Positions 1-8,536 of a stretch of 64,000 nucleotides of DNA are shown one piece after another. The notes below the pieces were generated by a model. That model saw only the letters and a program-made list of their open reading frames with translations, made no database searches and was not told the DNA's origin. Where the stretch lies: positions 3,224,001-3,288,000 of the forward strand of contig NZ_CP182422.1 in NCBI RefSeq assembly GCF_051903075.1, read 5' to 3'. The position numbers were made by a program, and so were the translations under genes. The stretch is from Embleya sp051903075 (GTDB taxonomy: Bacteria > Actinomycetota > Actinomycetes > Streptomycetales > Streptomycetaceae). How positions within the stretch are numbered: the stretch's first letter is position 1; each line of letters opens with the position of its first letter.

Positions 1-129
1 GGCGCGCACGCGCTGCCGACCGCGGTGTATCTGCTCAGCGCGCTGATGCCGGTCGGCTTCGCGATCGCCGCCGCGGGCCTGGTCAGGTCGATCCGTAGCC
101 GCCGCCGTCCGGTGCCGAAGCTGCTCTGA
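1..129 (+). CDS. C-terminal end of a membrane protein (partial)
   Basis: The reading frame is open from the first base and stops at TGA 127-129, giving the last 42 residues of a protein that begins outside the window. The segment around residues 8-28 is hydrophobic (VYLLSALMPVGFAIAAAGLV), followed by a basic cytoplasmic-type tail (RSIRSRRRP). This is what the last membrane helix of an integral membrane protein looks like. No family can be assigned from so little sequence. It converges on the LarE fusion gene, whose stop lies 27 bases further on. Confidence 0.6.
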   Translation, partial: GAHALPTAVYLLSALMPVGFAIAAAGLVRSIRSRRRPVPKLL

Positions 130-156
130 TCCGCGCCGAGCCTCGGCGGCGTCGGC

Positions 157-1593
157 TCAGCGGTACGGCTCCGGGTCGGGCAGCAGTTCGTTCATCGCGC
201 CCTCGCGGTAGCCGAGCGGGTCCACCTCGACCCGGGCGAAGCCCGCGTCGCGGACCGCGGCCAGGGCCGGTTCGTGGCCGGCCACGGCGCTGCTCAGCGC
301 GGCGTCCACCTCGATCCGCGCGAACTGCCCCAGATCGCGCACGCGCAGGTTGCGCACCGCGATGCCGTCCCGGGCCAGCACCACCCGCAACGCGGTCTCC
401 GCGCGTTCCACCCGGGCCAGCCGGGCCGGGGTGATCGCCACCCCGTAGGCGACCCGGCTGGACAGGCAGGCCGCGGCCGGCTTGTTCCAGGTGGGCAGCC
501 CCCAGGTCCGACTGATCGCCCGGATCTGGGCCTTGGTCAATCCGGCGTCGAGCAGCGGGGTGACCGCGCCGGCCTCGGCCGCCGCGGCGATCCCGGGCCG
601 AAAACCCGCGCGCGCGTCGTCCGCGTTGGTGCCCGTGGCCAGGTGCGCCATCCCCGCCGCGCGGGCCACGGGGGCGAGCACCGCCATCAGCTCCGTCTTG
701 CAGAACCGGCACCGGTCGCCGTTGTTGTCGCGGTAGCCCGCCCGGGACATCTCGTCGCTGGGCACCAGCTCGTGCCGCACCCCCAGCTCGGCGGCGAAGG
801 CCCGTGCGGCGTCGCGTTCGGCGGCCGGCAGGCTGGCCGAGTCGGTGGTCAGCGCGAGCACCTCGGCCGTCCCCAGGGTGCGTACCGCCGCCGCGAGCAG
901 GAACGCCGAGTCGGCGCCGCCGGAGAACGCCACCGCGACGCTCCCGAGCGAGGCCAACCGCTCGCGCAGCGCGCCAAGACGCAGGTCGGCCACGTGCGCG
1001 TCCAGCCACGCGGGAAAGCCGGTCAGGTCCGGAAGCACCACGTCGGCCCCGGCCGCCCGCAGGTCCTCGGCGGAGATCGGCCCGGTGGCCACCCCGACCG
1101 CGATCGCGCCGGCCGCCCGGGCCCCGATCAGGTCGCCGAGGTGGTCGCCGACGTACACCCCCGCCCCCGACGCGCGCAGCGCCACGCCCTTCTGCTCGCC
1201 CCACAGATCGCCGACCAGGTGGTCCACGGCCAGGTCCAGATGATCCAGGTGCAGCCGGGCGTTGGGCTCGTGCTTGCCGGTGACCACCATGGTGCGACCG
1301 CCGTGGCGATGCACCGCGGCCAGCGCCTCGCGCGCACCGGGCAGCACGTCGGTGCCGTGCACGGCGTGGTGCGGATAGATCTCGCGATAGCGCGCGGCGA
1401 CGGCGCCCACCTCGTGCGCCGGGAACCAGTTCGCCACCTCCACCTCCAGCGGCGGCCCGAGCCGGGAGACGATCAGCGGGATGTCGATCGCCGCACCGGT
1501 CTCCGCGGCGAGCACGGACCATGCCGCCCCGATGCCGGGGCGCGAATCGACGAGCGTCATGTCCAGGTCGAAGCCAACGATGAGGGCATTCAC
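157..1593 (-). CDS. larE: HAD phosphatase / LarE-type sulfur transferase fusion
   Basis: A 478-residue two-domain protein. Residues 1-200 are a HAD-superfamily hydrolase: motif I is DLDMT (9-13) with nucleophile D9, a VVTG motif lies near 103-106, and motif IV is GDHLGD (149-154). Residues about 205-478 are an ATP-pyrophosphatase of the LarE/NifL-like sulfur transferase family, with PP-loop SGGADS (224-229), a CRFC pair (295-298) and C376 in KPAAACLSSR. LarE converts the LarB product into the thiolated nickel-pincer nucleotide of lactate racemase. In the known family the cysteine in the last motif is sacrificial, and enzymes with three cysteines use them to hold an Fe-S cluster, so this one is probably the cluster type (inference). 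LarB, LarC and LarA are not in the window. The role of the HAD domain is unknown. Confidence 0.85.
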   Translation of the reverse strand: MNALIVGFDLDMTLVDSRPGIGAAWSVLAAETGAAIDIPLIVSRLGPPLEVEVANWFPAHEVGAVAARYREIYPHHAVHGTDVLPGAREALAAVHRHGGRTMVVTGKHEPNARLHLDHLDLAVDHLVGDLWGEQKGVALRASGAGVYVGDHLGDLIGARAAGAIAVGVATGPISAEDLRAAGADVVLPDLTGFPAWLDAHVADLRLGALRERLASLGSVAVAFSGGADSAFLLAAAVRTLGTAEVLALTTDSASLPAAERDAARAFAAELGVRHELVPSDEMSRAGYRDNNGDRCRFCKTELMAVLAPVARAAGMAHLATGTNADDARAGFRPGIAAAAEAGAVTPLLDAGLTKAQIRAISRTWGLPTWNKPAAACLSSRVAYGVAITPARLARVERAETALRVVLARDGIAVRNLRVRDLGQFARIEVDAALSSAVAGHEPALAAVRDAGFARVEVDPLGYREGAMNELLPDPEPYR

Positions 1594-1770
1594 CCGTTCA
1601 GCCTACGACGCGGCACGACGCATGCCGATGACCCGTTTCCGGCCCCCGCCCCGATCCGAGCGGGTCGGCCGGACGGGCCACCCCTAGGGCATGGTCACCC
1701 ACAAGGGGTAGCGCGACGGGCGCCCTGATGCTGACGCGTCCGTTATGTCGGCCGTCGTAGCGTCGAGGAC

Positions 1771-1980
1771 ATGAGCACGATGACGCATCTCCCCGCCCAC
1801 GGTTCCCTGCGAATTCCCGCGCTGCGCGGCTCGGCCCCCGCCGCGATCCCGTTCGCCGACCTGGTCCGCGCCCGGCTGCGCGGGCCCGCGCACACGAGCG
1901 CGCGGATCGCGCGCGGCACGTGGATCTTCACGAGCACCGCGGTGCGGGTCACCCTGCTCGGCCGGCACGCGGTGCCGTGA
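1771..1980 (+). CDS. Small hypothetical protein (69 aa)
   Basis: A 69-residue ORF starting at ATG 1771, with a second in-frame ATG at 1780 that sits better behind the purine-rich GAGGA at 1764-1768. It lies between two minus-strand genes, so it would be transcribed alone. The product is basic with no signal peptide or membrane helix, and its C-terminus (WIFTSTAVRVTLLGRHAVP) looks foldable. I recognise no family. Position, RBS and base composition are compatible with a real small gene, but chance opening in GC-rich DNA cannot be excluded. Confidence 0.4.
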   Translation: MSTMTHLPAHGSLRIPALRGSAPAAIPFADLVRARLRGPAHTSARIARGTWIFTSTAVRVTLLGRHAVP

Positions 1981-2020
1981 CCGCGCGCCCGACCGCCCCC
2001 GGCGTCGCCGCCGTCGTCCG

Positions 2021-3667
2021 CTACATCTGGGTGTCCACGTCGTCGGAGTCGACGATCCGGTACGCGTAGCCCTGTTCGGCGAGGAACCGCTGCCGGTGCG
2101 CCGCGAAGTCCTGGTCGATGGTGTCCCGGGCGACCACCGAGTAGAACCGCGCCCCACGGCCGTCGGCCTTGGGCCGCAACACCCGACCGAGCCGCTGCGC
2201 CTCCTCCTGCCGCGAGCCGAACGACCCGGACACCTGGATCGCCACCGTGGCGTCGGGCAGGTCGATCGAGAAGTTCGCCACCTTGCTGACCACGAGCGCC
2301 TGCACGGCGCCGGTGCGAAACGCGTCGAACAACCGCTCGCGTTCCTTGTTGGTGGTCTCGCCCTTGATCACCGGCGCGTCCAACACCTCGCCCAGCTCGT
2401 CGAGTTGGTCGATGTACTGGCCGATCACCAGGGTCTGCTCGCCGCGGTGCCGCTCGACCAGGTCCTTGACCACGCGGGTCTTGCTCGCGGTGGTCGCGCA
2501 GAACCGGTAGCGCTCCTCGGGCTCGGCGGTCGCGTACGCCAGGCGTTCCGTCTCGGTCAGGGTCACCCGGACCTCGACGCAGTCGGCCGGCGCGATGTAT
2601 CCCTGGTTCTCGATCTCCTTCCACGGCGCGTCGTAGCGCTTGGGACCGATCAGCGAGAACACGTCGCCCTCGCGGCCGTCCTCGCGTACCAGCGTCGCGG
2701 TCAGACCGAGCCGGCGCCGGGCCTGCAGGTCGGCGGTGAACCGGAAGATGGGGGCGGGCAGCAGGTGGACCTCGTCGTAGACGATCAGACCCCAGTCCCT
2801 GGAGTCGAACAGCTCCAGGTGCGGATACACGCCCTTTCGCCGCGTGGTCACCACCTGGTAGGTGGCGATGGTCACCGGCCGGATCTCCTTGCGGGTACCG
2901 CTGTACTCGCCGATCTCGTCCTCGGTCAGCGAGGTGCGCTTGACCAGCTCGGACTTCCACTGGCGGGCCGAGACCGTGTTGGTCACCAGGATCAGCGTGG
3001 TCGCCTTCGCGGTCGCCATCGCCGCCGCGCCGACCAGCGTCTTGCCCGCGCCGCAGGGCAGCACCACCACGCCCGAGCCGCCGTGCCAAAAGCCCTCGAC
3101 CGCCTCCTGCTGGTAGGCGCGCAGGCTCCAGCCGTTCTCGGCCAGCTCGATCGGGTGCGCCTCGCCGTCCACGTACCCCGCGAAGTCCTCGGCGGGCCAG
3201 CCGAGCTTGAGCAGCACCTGCTTGATCTGGCCGCGCTCGGAGGGGTGCACGATCACGGTGTCCGGGTCGACCCGGACCCCGACCAGCGGCGCCATCTTCT
3301 TGCTGCGCAGCACCTCCTCCAACACCGCCCGGTCGGTGGTGGTCAGCACCAGGCCGTGCGTGGGGTGCCTGGACAACTGCAGGCGCCCATAGCGGCCCAT
3401 CGTCTCGGCGACGTCCACCAGGAGCGCGTTGGGCACGGGGTAGCGCGAGTGCCGCAGCAGCACGTCCACGACCTGCTCGGCGTCGTGGCCCGCGGCGCGC
3501 GCGTTCCACAGGCCCAGCGGGGTCAGTCGGTAGGTGTGCACGTGCTCGGGGGCGCGCTCCAGCTCGGCGAACGGCGCGATGGCCCGGCGGCACTCGGCGG
3601 CGGCCTCGTGCCCGACTTCGAGAAGCAGGGTTTTGTCGGACTGGACGATCAGGGGGCCGTCGGGCAC
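2021..3667 (-). CDS. XPB-family DNA repair helicase
   Basis: A 548-residue superfamily-2 helicase of the bacterial XPB/Ssl2 type, an ATP-dependent 3'-5' DNA translocase related to the eukaryotic TFIIH subunit. Residues 1-180 form the N-terminal damage-recognition-like domain. Motif I PCGAGKT is at 204-210, motif II DEVH at 298-301, followed by LTATLVREDG (motif III) and a C-terminal RecA lobe with QEEAQRLGRVLRPK (motif VI). GTG 3665-3667 is chosen as start because GGAAAGG precedes it at normal spacing and because the first residues MPDGPLIVQSDKTLLLEV match bacterial XPB starts; the longer upstream frame has no such support. A helicase-associated gene follows on the same strand beyond an inserted ABC exporter. 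The two probably cooperate in nucleotide excision repair (inference). Confidence 0.92.
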   Translation of the reverse strand: MPDGPLIVQSDKTLLLEVGHEAAAECRRAIAPFAELERAPEHVHTYRLTPLGLWNARAAGHDAEQVVDVLLRHSRYPVPNALLVDVAETMGRYGRLQLSRHPTHGLVLTTTDRAVLEEVLRSKKMAPLVGVRVDPDTVIVHPSERGQIKQVLLKLGWPAEDFAGYVDGEAHPIELAENGWSLRAYQQEAVEGFWHGGSGVVVLPCGAGKTLVGAAAMATAKATTLILVTNTVSARQWKSELVKRTSLTEDEIGEYSGTRKEIRPVTIATYQVVTTRRKGVYPHLELFDSRDWGLIVYDEVHLLPAPIFRFTADLQARRRLGLTATLVREDGREGDVFSLIGPKRYDAPWKEIENQGYIAPADCVEVRVTLTETERLAYATAEPEERYRFCATTASKTRVVKDLVERHRGEQTLVIGQYIDQLDELGEVLDAPVIKGETTNKERERLFDAFRTGAVQALVVSKVANFSIDLPDATVAIQVSGSFGSRQEEAQRLGRVLRPKADGRGARFYSVVARDTIDQDFAAHRQRFLAEQGYAYRIVDSDDVDTQM

Positions 3668-3858
3668 GGGCCAACCTTTCCGCGGGTGGAGGGGACGGGA
3701 CCAACAAGTGTCAACCATTCGCGGTGTGCGCGTGTTCCGAACGGCGCTCGTCCACATCGGGAGCAGGGTTCGGGGCCCGTACTGCCCAGGGAGGAGCGCG
3801 AGACCCATCCTTACGGAGGAACACACAAACCGGCCGGCCTACCTACCCTGGATACTTG

Positions 3859-4845
3859 ATGGCGCAACCAATGTCGTCGGCCTCCGACGATCGGGCTCCC
3901 CGTACCGGTCGCACCGCCGTCGAGACCCCCGAGCACGCCGGCGAACCGACTGGTCCCGCCGTGCTCACGCGCGCCCTGACCAGGGATTACGGCGGTGGCA
4001 CCGGGATCTTCGGGATCGATCTGACGGTGCCGCGCGGCTGCGTGTACGGCCTGGTGGGACCCAACGGCGCGGGTAAGACCACGCTGTTGTCGATCATGGG
4101 CGGCACCCGGCGGGCCGACTCGGGCGAGGTGGTGTTCGGTGTCGATCGGCGCCGGGTCGCGGTGTCGACGGATGTGCCCGAGTTCGAACCGTGGTTGACC
4201 GCGTCCGAGGTGGTCGAGTTGGCCGGAAACCTCGTCGATCGACGGTTGCCCCGGGAGAAGGTGAAGGTCGCGCTGCACCGCACCGGCCTGTCCGGCTGCG
4301 GCGATCGTAAGGCCGGCTCGCTCTCGCGCGGCATGACGCTGCGCCTGGGACTGGCCGCGGCCCTGGTCGCGGACCCCGAACTGCTGATCCTGGACGAGCC
4401 CACCTCGGCCCTGGACCCGCGGGGGCGGGCCGATGTGCTGGACCTGGTGGCGAGCCTGCGCGAGCACACCACGGTGGTCTTCTCCAGTCACATCCTGGCC
4501 GATGTGCAGCGGGTGTGCGATCACGTCGGCGTGGTGCGCGCGGGTCGGCTGTTGTATCAGGGCTCGACCGCCGAACTCGTGGACACGCACATGCGACCGA
4601 GTTGGCTGGTGCGGGTGCGCGGCGGGGGAACCGACCTGCTGCGCGCGTTCGCGGCGGAGAACTGGGTGGCGCGCGTATCGTCGATGCGACCGGGGCTGTT
4701 CCGGGTGGAGGCGCGTTCGCTGGAGGCGGGCGAGCGGCATCTGGCCGAGGTGCTCAGCCGCTGCTCGGCGCGGGTGGTGTCGGTCGCGCCCGAGGAGTCG
4801 GACCTGGAGGCGGCATTCCTGTCCATCACCGGAGGTCCGCGATGA
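3859..4845 (+). CDS. ABC exporter ATP-binding protein
   Basis: A 328-residue ATPase. Residues 1-30 are a variable extension. Walker A GPNGAGKT is at 67-74, the signature LSRGM follows near residue 155, Walker B is LLILDEPTSALD, and the switch histidine lies in VVFSSHILAD. The last ~90 residues form the C-terminal domain typical of the ABC-2/CcmA-type drug and antibiotic exporters (DRI family). Its TGA overlaps the ATG of the next gene (ATGA), so the two are translationally coupled and form an exporter. The substrate is unknown. The gene is divergent from the XPB helicase, with ~190 bp of shared promoter region. Confidence 0.9.
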   Translation: MAQPMSSASDDRAPRTGRTAVETPEHAGEPTGPAVLTRALTRDYGGGTGIFGIDLTVPRGCVYGLVGPNGAGKTTLLSIMGGTRRADSGEVVFGVDRRRVAVSTDVPEFEPWLTASEVVELAGNLVDRRLPREKVKVALHRTGLSGCGDRKAGSLSRGMTLRLGLAAALVADPELLILDEPTSALDPRGRADVLDLVASLREHTTVVFSSHILADVQRVCDHVGVVRAGRLLYQGSTAELVDTHMRPSWLVRVRGGGTDLLRAFAAENWVARVSSMRPGLFRVEARSLEAGERHLAEVLSRCSARVVSVAPEESDLEAAFLSITGGPR

Positions 4846-5687
4846 CGCGCTCGGGGGCCGTCCAGGTGCCCGCGTCGTCGGCGCCGACGGTGCCGGCGGT
4901 GGTGGCCGCGCCCAACCGGGTCCCGCGCGGGCCGCGCCGGCTGGGATTGTGGCGGCTGGAGTGGTTGCGGCTGACCCGTACCCGGCGGTGGTTGCTGCTC
5001 CTGGTGGCGTATCCGGGCGTGGGGCTGGTCGGCCCGGTGTTCGCCCGGCACCGCGACCAGATCCTGGAGGCGCTGCGGATCGAGGGGGTGCCGCCGGCGA
5101 CCGGGATGCGGGCCGACAGCGGGATGGCGGTGTACGTGTACGGCACCGCCCAGGTCGGGCTCCTGGTCGGTCTGGCGCTGATGGCCAGCGCGCTCGCGGT
5201 GGACCATCGGGCGGGCTTGGCCGCGTTCCATCGCACTCGCATGCACCACGCGCGCGACCTGGTGCTGCCCCGCTACACGGTGACCCTGACGGCGGTGGCG
5301 ATCGCCTATGTGCTGGGCATGTTGATCGCGTGGGCCCAGGTGCACTGGATGTTCGGTTCGTTGTCCGCGCGTTCCGTGCTCTACGGGGCGTTCTACGGAC
5401 TGATGGGCACGGTCGTACAGGTCAGCGTGGTCGCCGGGATGGCCGCGCTGCTGCGCCGGCCGGTGGCGATCTTCGGTGCGGGGCTGGTCGTCGTCATCCT
5501 GATGCCGCTCGCGTCGCTGTGGCGGCCGCTGCGGTCCTGGCAGCCCACGGAGTTGAGCACCGCCCCGATCGAACTGCTGCGCGGACACTCCGCCGGCGAG
5601 TACACGGACAACCTCGTGATGGCGCTGCTGATCTCCGGGCTGTGCGTGTGGCTCGCGGTGTGGCGCATCGGGCGTCGGGAGATGTGA
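4842..5687 (+). CDS. ABC-2 type exporter permease
   Basis: A 281-residue integral membrane protein starting at an ATGA overlap with the ATPase gene. The first ~45 residues are a cytosolic proline/arginine-rich lead, followed by LLLLVAYPGVGLVGPVF and about five further hydrophobic segments, the last being NLVMALLISGLCVWLAVW. That pattern fits the six-helix ABC-2 transporter membrane domain. It should pair with the preceding ATPase as a dimeric exporter. Nothing in the sequence identifies the cargo, and no regulator is encoded next to it. Confidence 0.87.
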   Translation: MTRSGAVQVPASSAPTVPAVVAAPNRVPRGPRRLGLWRLEWLRLTRTRRWLLLLVAYPGVGLVGPVFARHRDQILEALRIEGVPPATGMRADSGMAVYVYGTAQVGLLVGLALMASALAVDHRAGLAAFHRTRMHHARDLVLPRYTVTLTAVAIAYVLGMLIAWAQVHWMFGSLSARSVLYGAFYGLMGTVVQVSVVAGMAALLRRPVAIFGAGLVVVILMPLASLWRPLRSWQPTELSTAPIELLRGHSAGEYTDNLVMALLISGLCVWLAVWRIGRREM

Positions 5688-5711
5688 GGGCCGGCCCGGG
5701 GCCTGTTCGGC

Positions 5712-8129
5712 TCAGGCCACCTCGGCGACGCCGGTGATGCGGTGCAGGGGGTAGGTGTGGATTTCGCCGGTGGCCTGTTCGTGGGCGGTGACGTAGCCGC
5801 CCTCCAGGCGTAGCGGGATCACGATGTGCTGGGTGGCTCGGCCCTCGCGCGTGACGTGGCCGATCCACACCGCGCGGCGGTCGGCGTGCGCGGCCTGGAG
5901 CGCCAGGAGGGTTTCGGCGGCGGAGGTACGCGGCAGTTCGACCGGTTCGCCGTCGCGTTCGGGGGCGGTGTCGGCGCGGCTGGTGGCGGCGGAGTCGCCC
6001 GCGCGGATCGCGGTCACCGCCGCGACCAGCAGGGCTTCCGTCGGGGTCGGCGGTTCGCCCGCGACGCGGGGCGGAGCCGAGCGGGGTGGGGTGCGTCTGG
6101 TGTCCGGGCGGGTCAGTACCAGGTCGCCGGTGGCCGATTCGGCGACCGGGGCCAGGCCCATCGCGCGCAACTTCTCCAGGACCGTGTCGGGCGCGGACTC
6201 GGCCGCGAGCACCGTGGGGGCCAGGCGGCGCAGGCGCAGCCCGGCGGCGCGGCGATCGGCGAGCAGTTCGCCGAGCAGCGCGTCGTCGTCGCAGCGCAGG
6301 AAGGCCGCGGCGGTGCCGACCCGGATCCGGCCGTGCCGGCGGGCGACGTCGTCCACGAGGTAGCTCAGCGGTTGCGGCACGGGGGTGCGCGAGTGGGTCG
6401 CGAGCAGGTGGTGCAGGTCGGTCGCGGTGCGGCCGGCGTCGAGCGCGCGGCGCACCGACTCCTCGGTGAAGCGGTACACGGTCGCCCCGCCGGTGGATTC
6501 CACATCGGCGGCCAGGTGCAACTCGTGCGCGAGGTCCATCACCAGCGGGCCGGGGGCCACGGCGGTGAGGTCGGCCTGGAGCAGGACGTGGTCCAGCGGC
6601 TCCGGGAGCAGCGGGGTCAGCGCGTCACCGGCCTCGTAGATCCGGCCCTCGACGAGCGGGCGGGCGTAGTCGGCGAACGCGCCGCGGCCGGTGATCCCGA
6701 GCAGTTCGGCCTCCACGAGCATGGCCCGGAACAGCGCCTCGGGCAGGCGCGCGGCCCGGATCGGCTGGTGCCAGGTCAGGTGCGCGAGCAGCGAGTCGGC
6801 GTCGGTGGCCGAGCCCGGGGGCAGGGCGGCGAGCGTGGCCAGGATCCGGCGGCGCACCTCGGGCGCGGCGGTCCGGTCGACCTGGGTGCCCAGCGCGCCG
6901 ACCGGGCGGTCCTTGTCGTCGCGTGTGCCGACCAGGGCGGGCACCCGGGTGGTCTCCAGCCAGGTACCGGCCAGCGCGGCCCACCGGGTGCCCACCGGGG
7001 TGCGCCGCCAGGTGTCGTAGGCGGGGGTGGGCAGCCACTGCTCGTCCGGTTCGCCGTCGCCCGCGACCAGGCCCATCGCGTAGGCCACCTCCAGCCACAG
7101 CGCGACCTCGGCCTCGGGCACGTCCAGTTGTACCGCCGCGCGCTTGAAGTCGCGCATGCCCAGGCCGCCGGCGCGCAGCACGGGCGGGCCGCCGGCGCTC
7201 CATGCCTCGAGCAGGTCCTCGACCCGGCGCACCGCGGTGAACGCGGAGCCGGCCGCCAGGTCGTCCACAGCCTGTGGATCGTAGGCGCGCACCGGCAGCT
7301 CTGGGGGTGTGGGCAGCAGGGTCCGGTGCACCCGGCCGCCGCGCAGGTGCAGCGCGACCTCGCGGGGCAGCACCACCGCGTCCGGCCCGGCGGGTACGAG
7401 CAGGGCCCGGGCGAGCAGCCACTCCACGGGTGTGCGGGCCGCGTCGGCGCGCACCGGCCGGTCGGCGCCGCGCACACTGCCCGTGGGCGGCCCCCAGACC
7501 AGCTTGTCCAACACCTCGCGGGCGGCTTCCGGGGCCTGGCCGAGCAGCGCGTCGAGGCGCGCCCGGTCGGTGCACAGGTCGGCGATCGCGGCGATCGCGG
7601 AGACCGCGTCGTGGGTGGAGCCCAGACCGAGGTCGGCGAGCACGTCCTGAAGCCGGGACGGCGCGGTCGCGGCGAGCGCGCCGGCCAGCGTCGGGCCAAG
7701 GCCCGCCGGGCTCGCGCCGACCAGGTCGCGCACCGTACGCACCACCCGCAGCGCGTCGTCGGGCCCCCACAGCAGCGCCTGCTCGCGCAGCGCGGCCACG
7801 GCCCGCCCGACCTCGTCCGGGGCGGTGCCGATCAGCGTGTGCAGCCGGGACACGGCGAAGCCGTCGGGCAGCACCACCGCGGCGTCGACGACCTGGAGGG
7901 TGAACCGGTCCAGGCGCTCCAGGGCGCGCGCGATCGAGGCCCGGGTGGTGGCCCGGGTGGCGAGCTGGGTCAGGTCCACCGGGACCGGGGTGGTCAGGTC
8001 CGGCCGGGCGCGCAACAACGCGCCGAGGTCGGCGTCGGTGCGTCCGCGCAGATCCTCGGCGAGCGTCCGGGGGCCGGACTCGGCGGCCCGATCCGCCTCG
8101 GCACGGGTGGGCGACGCAGCTGTGGTCAT
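5712..8129 (-). CDS. Helicase-associated domain protein with WYL-like C-terminus
   Basis: An 805-residue protein of a family commonly annotated in streptomycetes as helicase C-terminal or helicase-associated (Helicase_C_3-like), typically found near XPB. It has no Walker A motif, so it is not itself an active motor. The N-terminal half is helical and winged-helix-like (ALVGTRDDKDRPVG; LAALPPGSATDADSLLAHLTW). The middle contains the helicase-associated region (PLDHVLLQADLTAVAPGPL). The last ~60 residues (AVWIGHVTREGRATQHIVIPLRLEGG) read as a WYL-like domain, a fold that binds ligands or nucleic acids. With the XPB gene ~2 kb away on the same strand, a joint role in DNA repair or transcription-coupled processing is likely but inferred. 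Confidence 0.8.
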   Translation of the reverse strand: MTTAASPTRAEADRAAESGPRTLAEDLRGRTDADLGALLRARPDLTTPVPVDLTQLATRATTRASIARALERLDRFTLQVVDAAVVLPDGFAVSRLHTLIGTAPDEVGRAVAALREQALLWGPDDALRVVRTVRDLVGASPAGLGPTLAGALAATAPSRLQDVLADLGLGSTHDAVSAIAAIADLCTDRARLDALLGQAPEAAREVLDKLVWGPPTGSVRGADRPVRADAARTPVEWLLARALLVPAGPDAVVLPREVALHLRGGRVHRTLLPTPPELPVRAYDPQAVDDLAAGSAFTAVRRVEDLLEAWSAGGPPVLRAGGLGMRDFKRAAVQLDVPEAEVALWLEVAYAMGLVAGDGEPDEQWLPTPAYDTWRRTPVGTRWAALAGTWLETTRVPALVGTRDDKDRPVGALGTQVDRTAAPEVRRRILATLAALPPGSATDADSLLAHLTWHQPIRAARLPEALFRAMLVEAELLGITGRGAFADYARPLVEGRIYEAGDALTPLLPEPLDHVLLQADLTAVAPGPLVMDLAHELHLAADVESTGGATVYRFTEESVRRALDAGRTATDLHHLLATHSRTPVPQPLSYLVDDVARRHGRIRVGTAAAFLRCDDDALLGELLADRRAAGLRLRRLAPTVLAAESAPDTVLEKLRAMGLAPVAESATGDLVLTRPDTRRTPPRSAPPRVAGEPPTPTEALLVAAVTAIRAGDSAATSRADTAPERDGEPVELPRTSAAETLLALQAAHADRRAVWIGHVTREGRATQHIVIPLRLEGGYVTAHEQATGEIHTYPLHRITGVAEVA

Positions 8130-8536
8130 CCCATCAACGTTAGACGGTCCGCCCGCCGGCGATCACCGCTCCCGGAATCCGAATGCCCGGTCGCCGCACG
8201 CGACCGCCCCGGATCGGGCCGCCGGAGCCGGTCGCGGGCGCCTGCGCGGCCCCGCTCGCGCGGCCCGCACGCCCGGTCGACGGCCGGTCCGGCACGACCG
8301 CGGACCATGGGTGGTACGGGTGCCGGGACCCGGGGCGCGGACACCGACCGCGACCCCGATCACGGGCCCGGATCGAGCCGCGAAAGCCGCGGCGCGCACC
8401 CTTACGATCACCATTTCCGCCAACCTCTCGCTCCGCTACGCCCGCACCCCTACGCTGAGTTGTCGCTTTACCGACGCATGACGCGGCGGGCGCGGCACCG
8501 ACGCAGACGAACCTTCGGCGGGGGTGAGGTGGGGGC
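8130..8536. other. Divergent intergenic region without a gene
   Basis: About 400 bp between two divergent genes. Short frames open in it but show no codon bias or family resemblance, so I call no gene. The part nearest the plus-strand gene (8430-8530) has lower GC and the run TTGTCGCTTTACCGACGC at 8460-8477, which probably lies in the promoter of the HAAS-like gene. No perfect operator could be defined. Confidence 0.5.

Noticed and set aside
83..1522. Long alternative frames on both strands across the HAD-LarE gene
   Set aside because: They are shadows of the real gene, with Arg/Gly-rich translation and no motifs.
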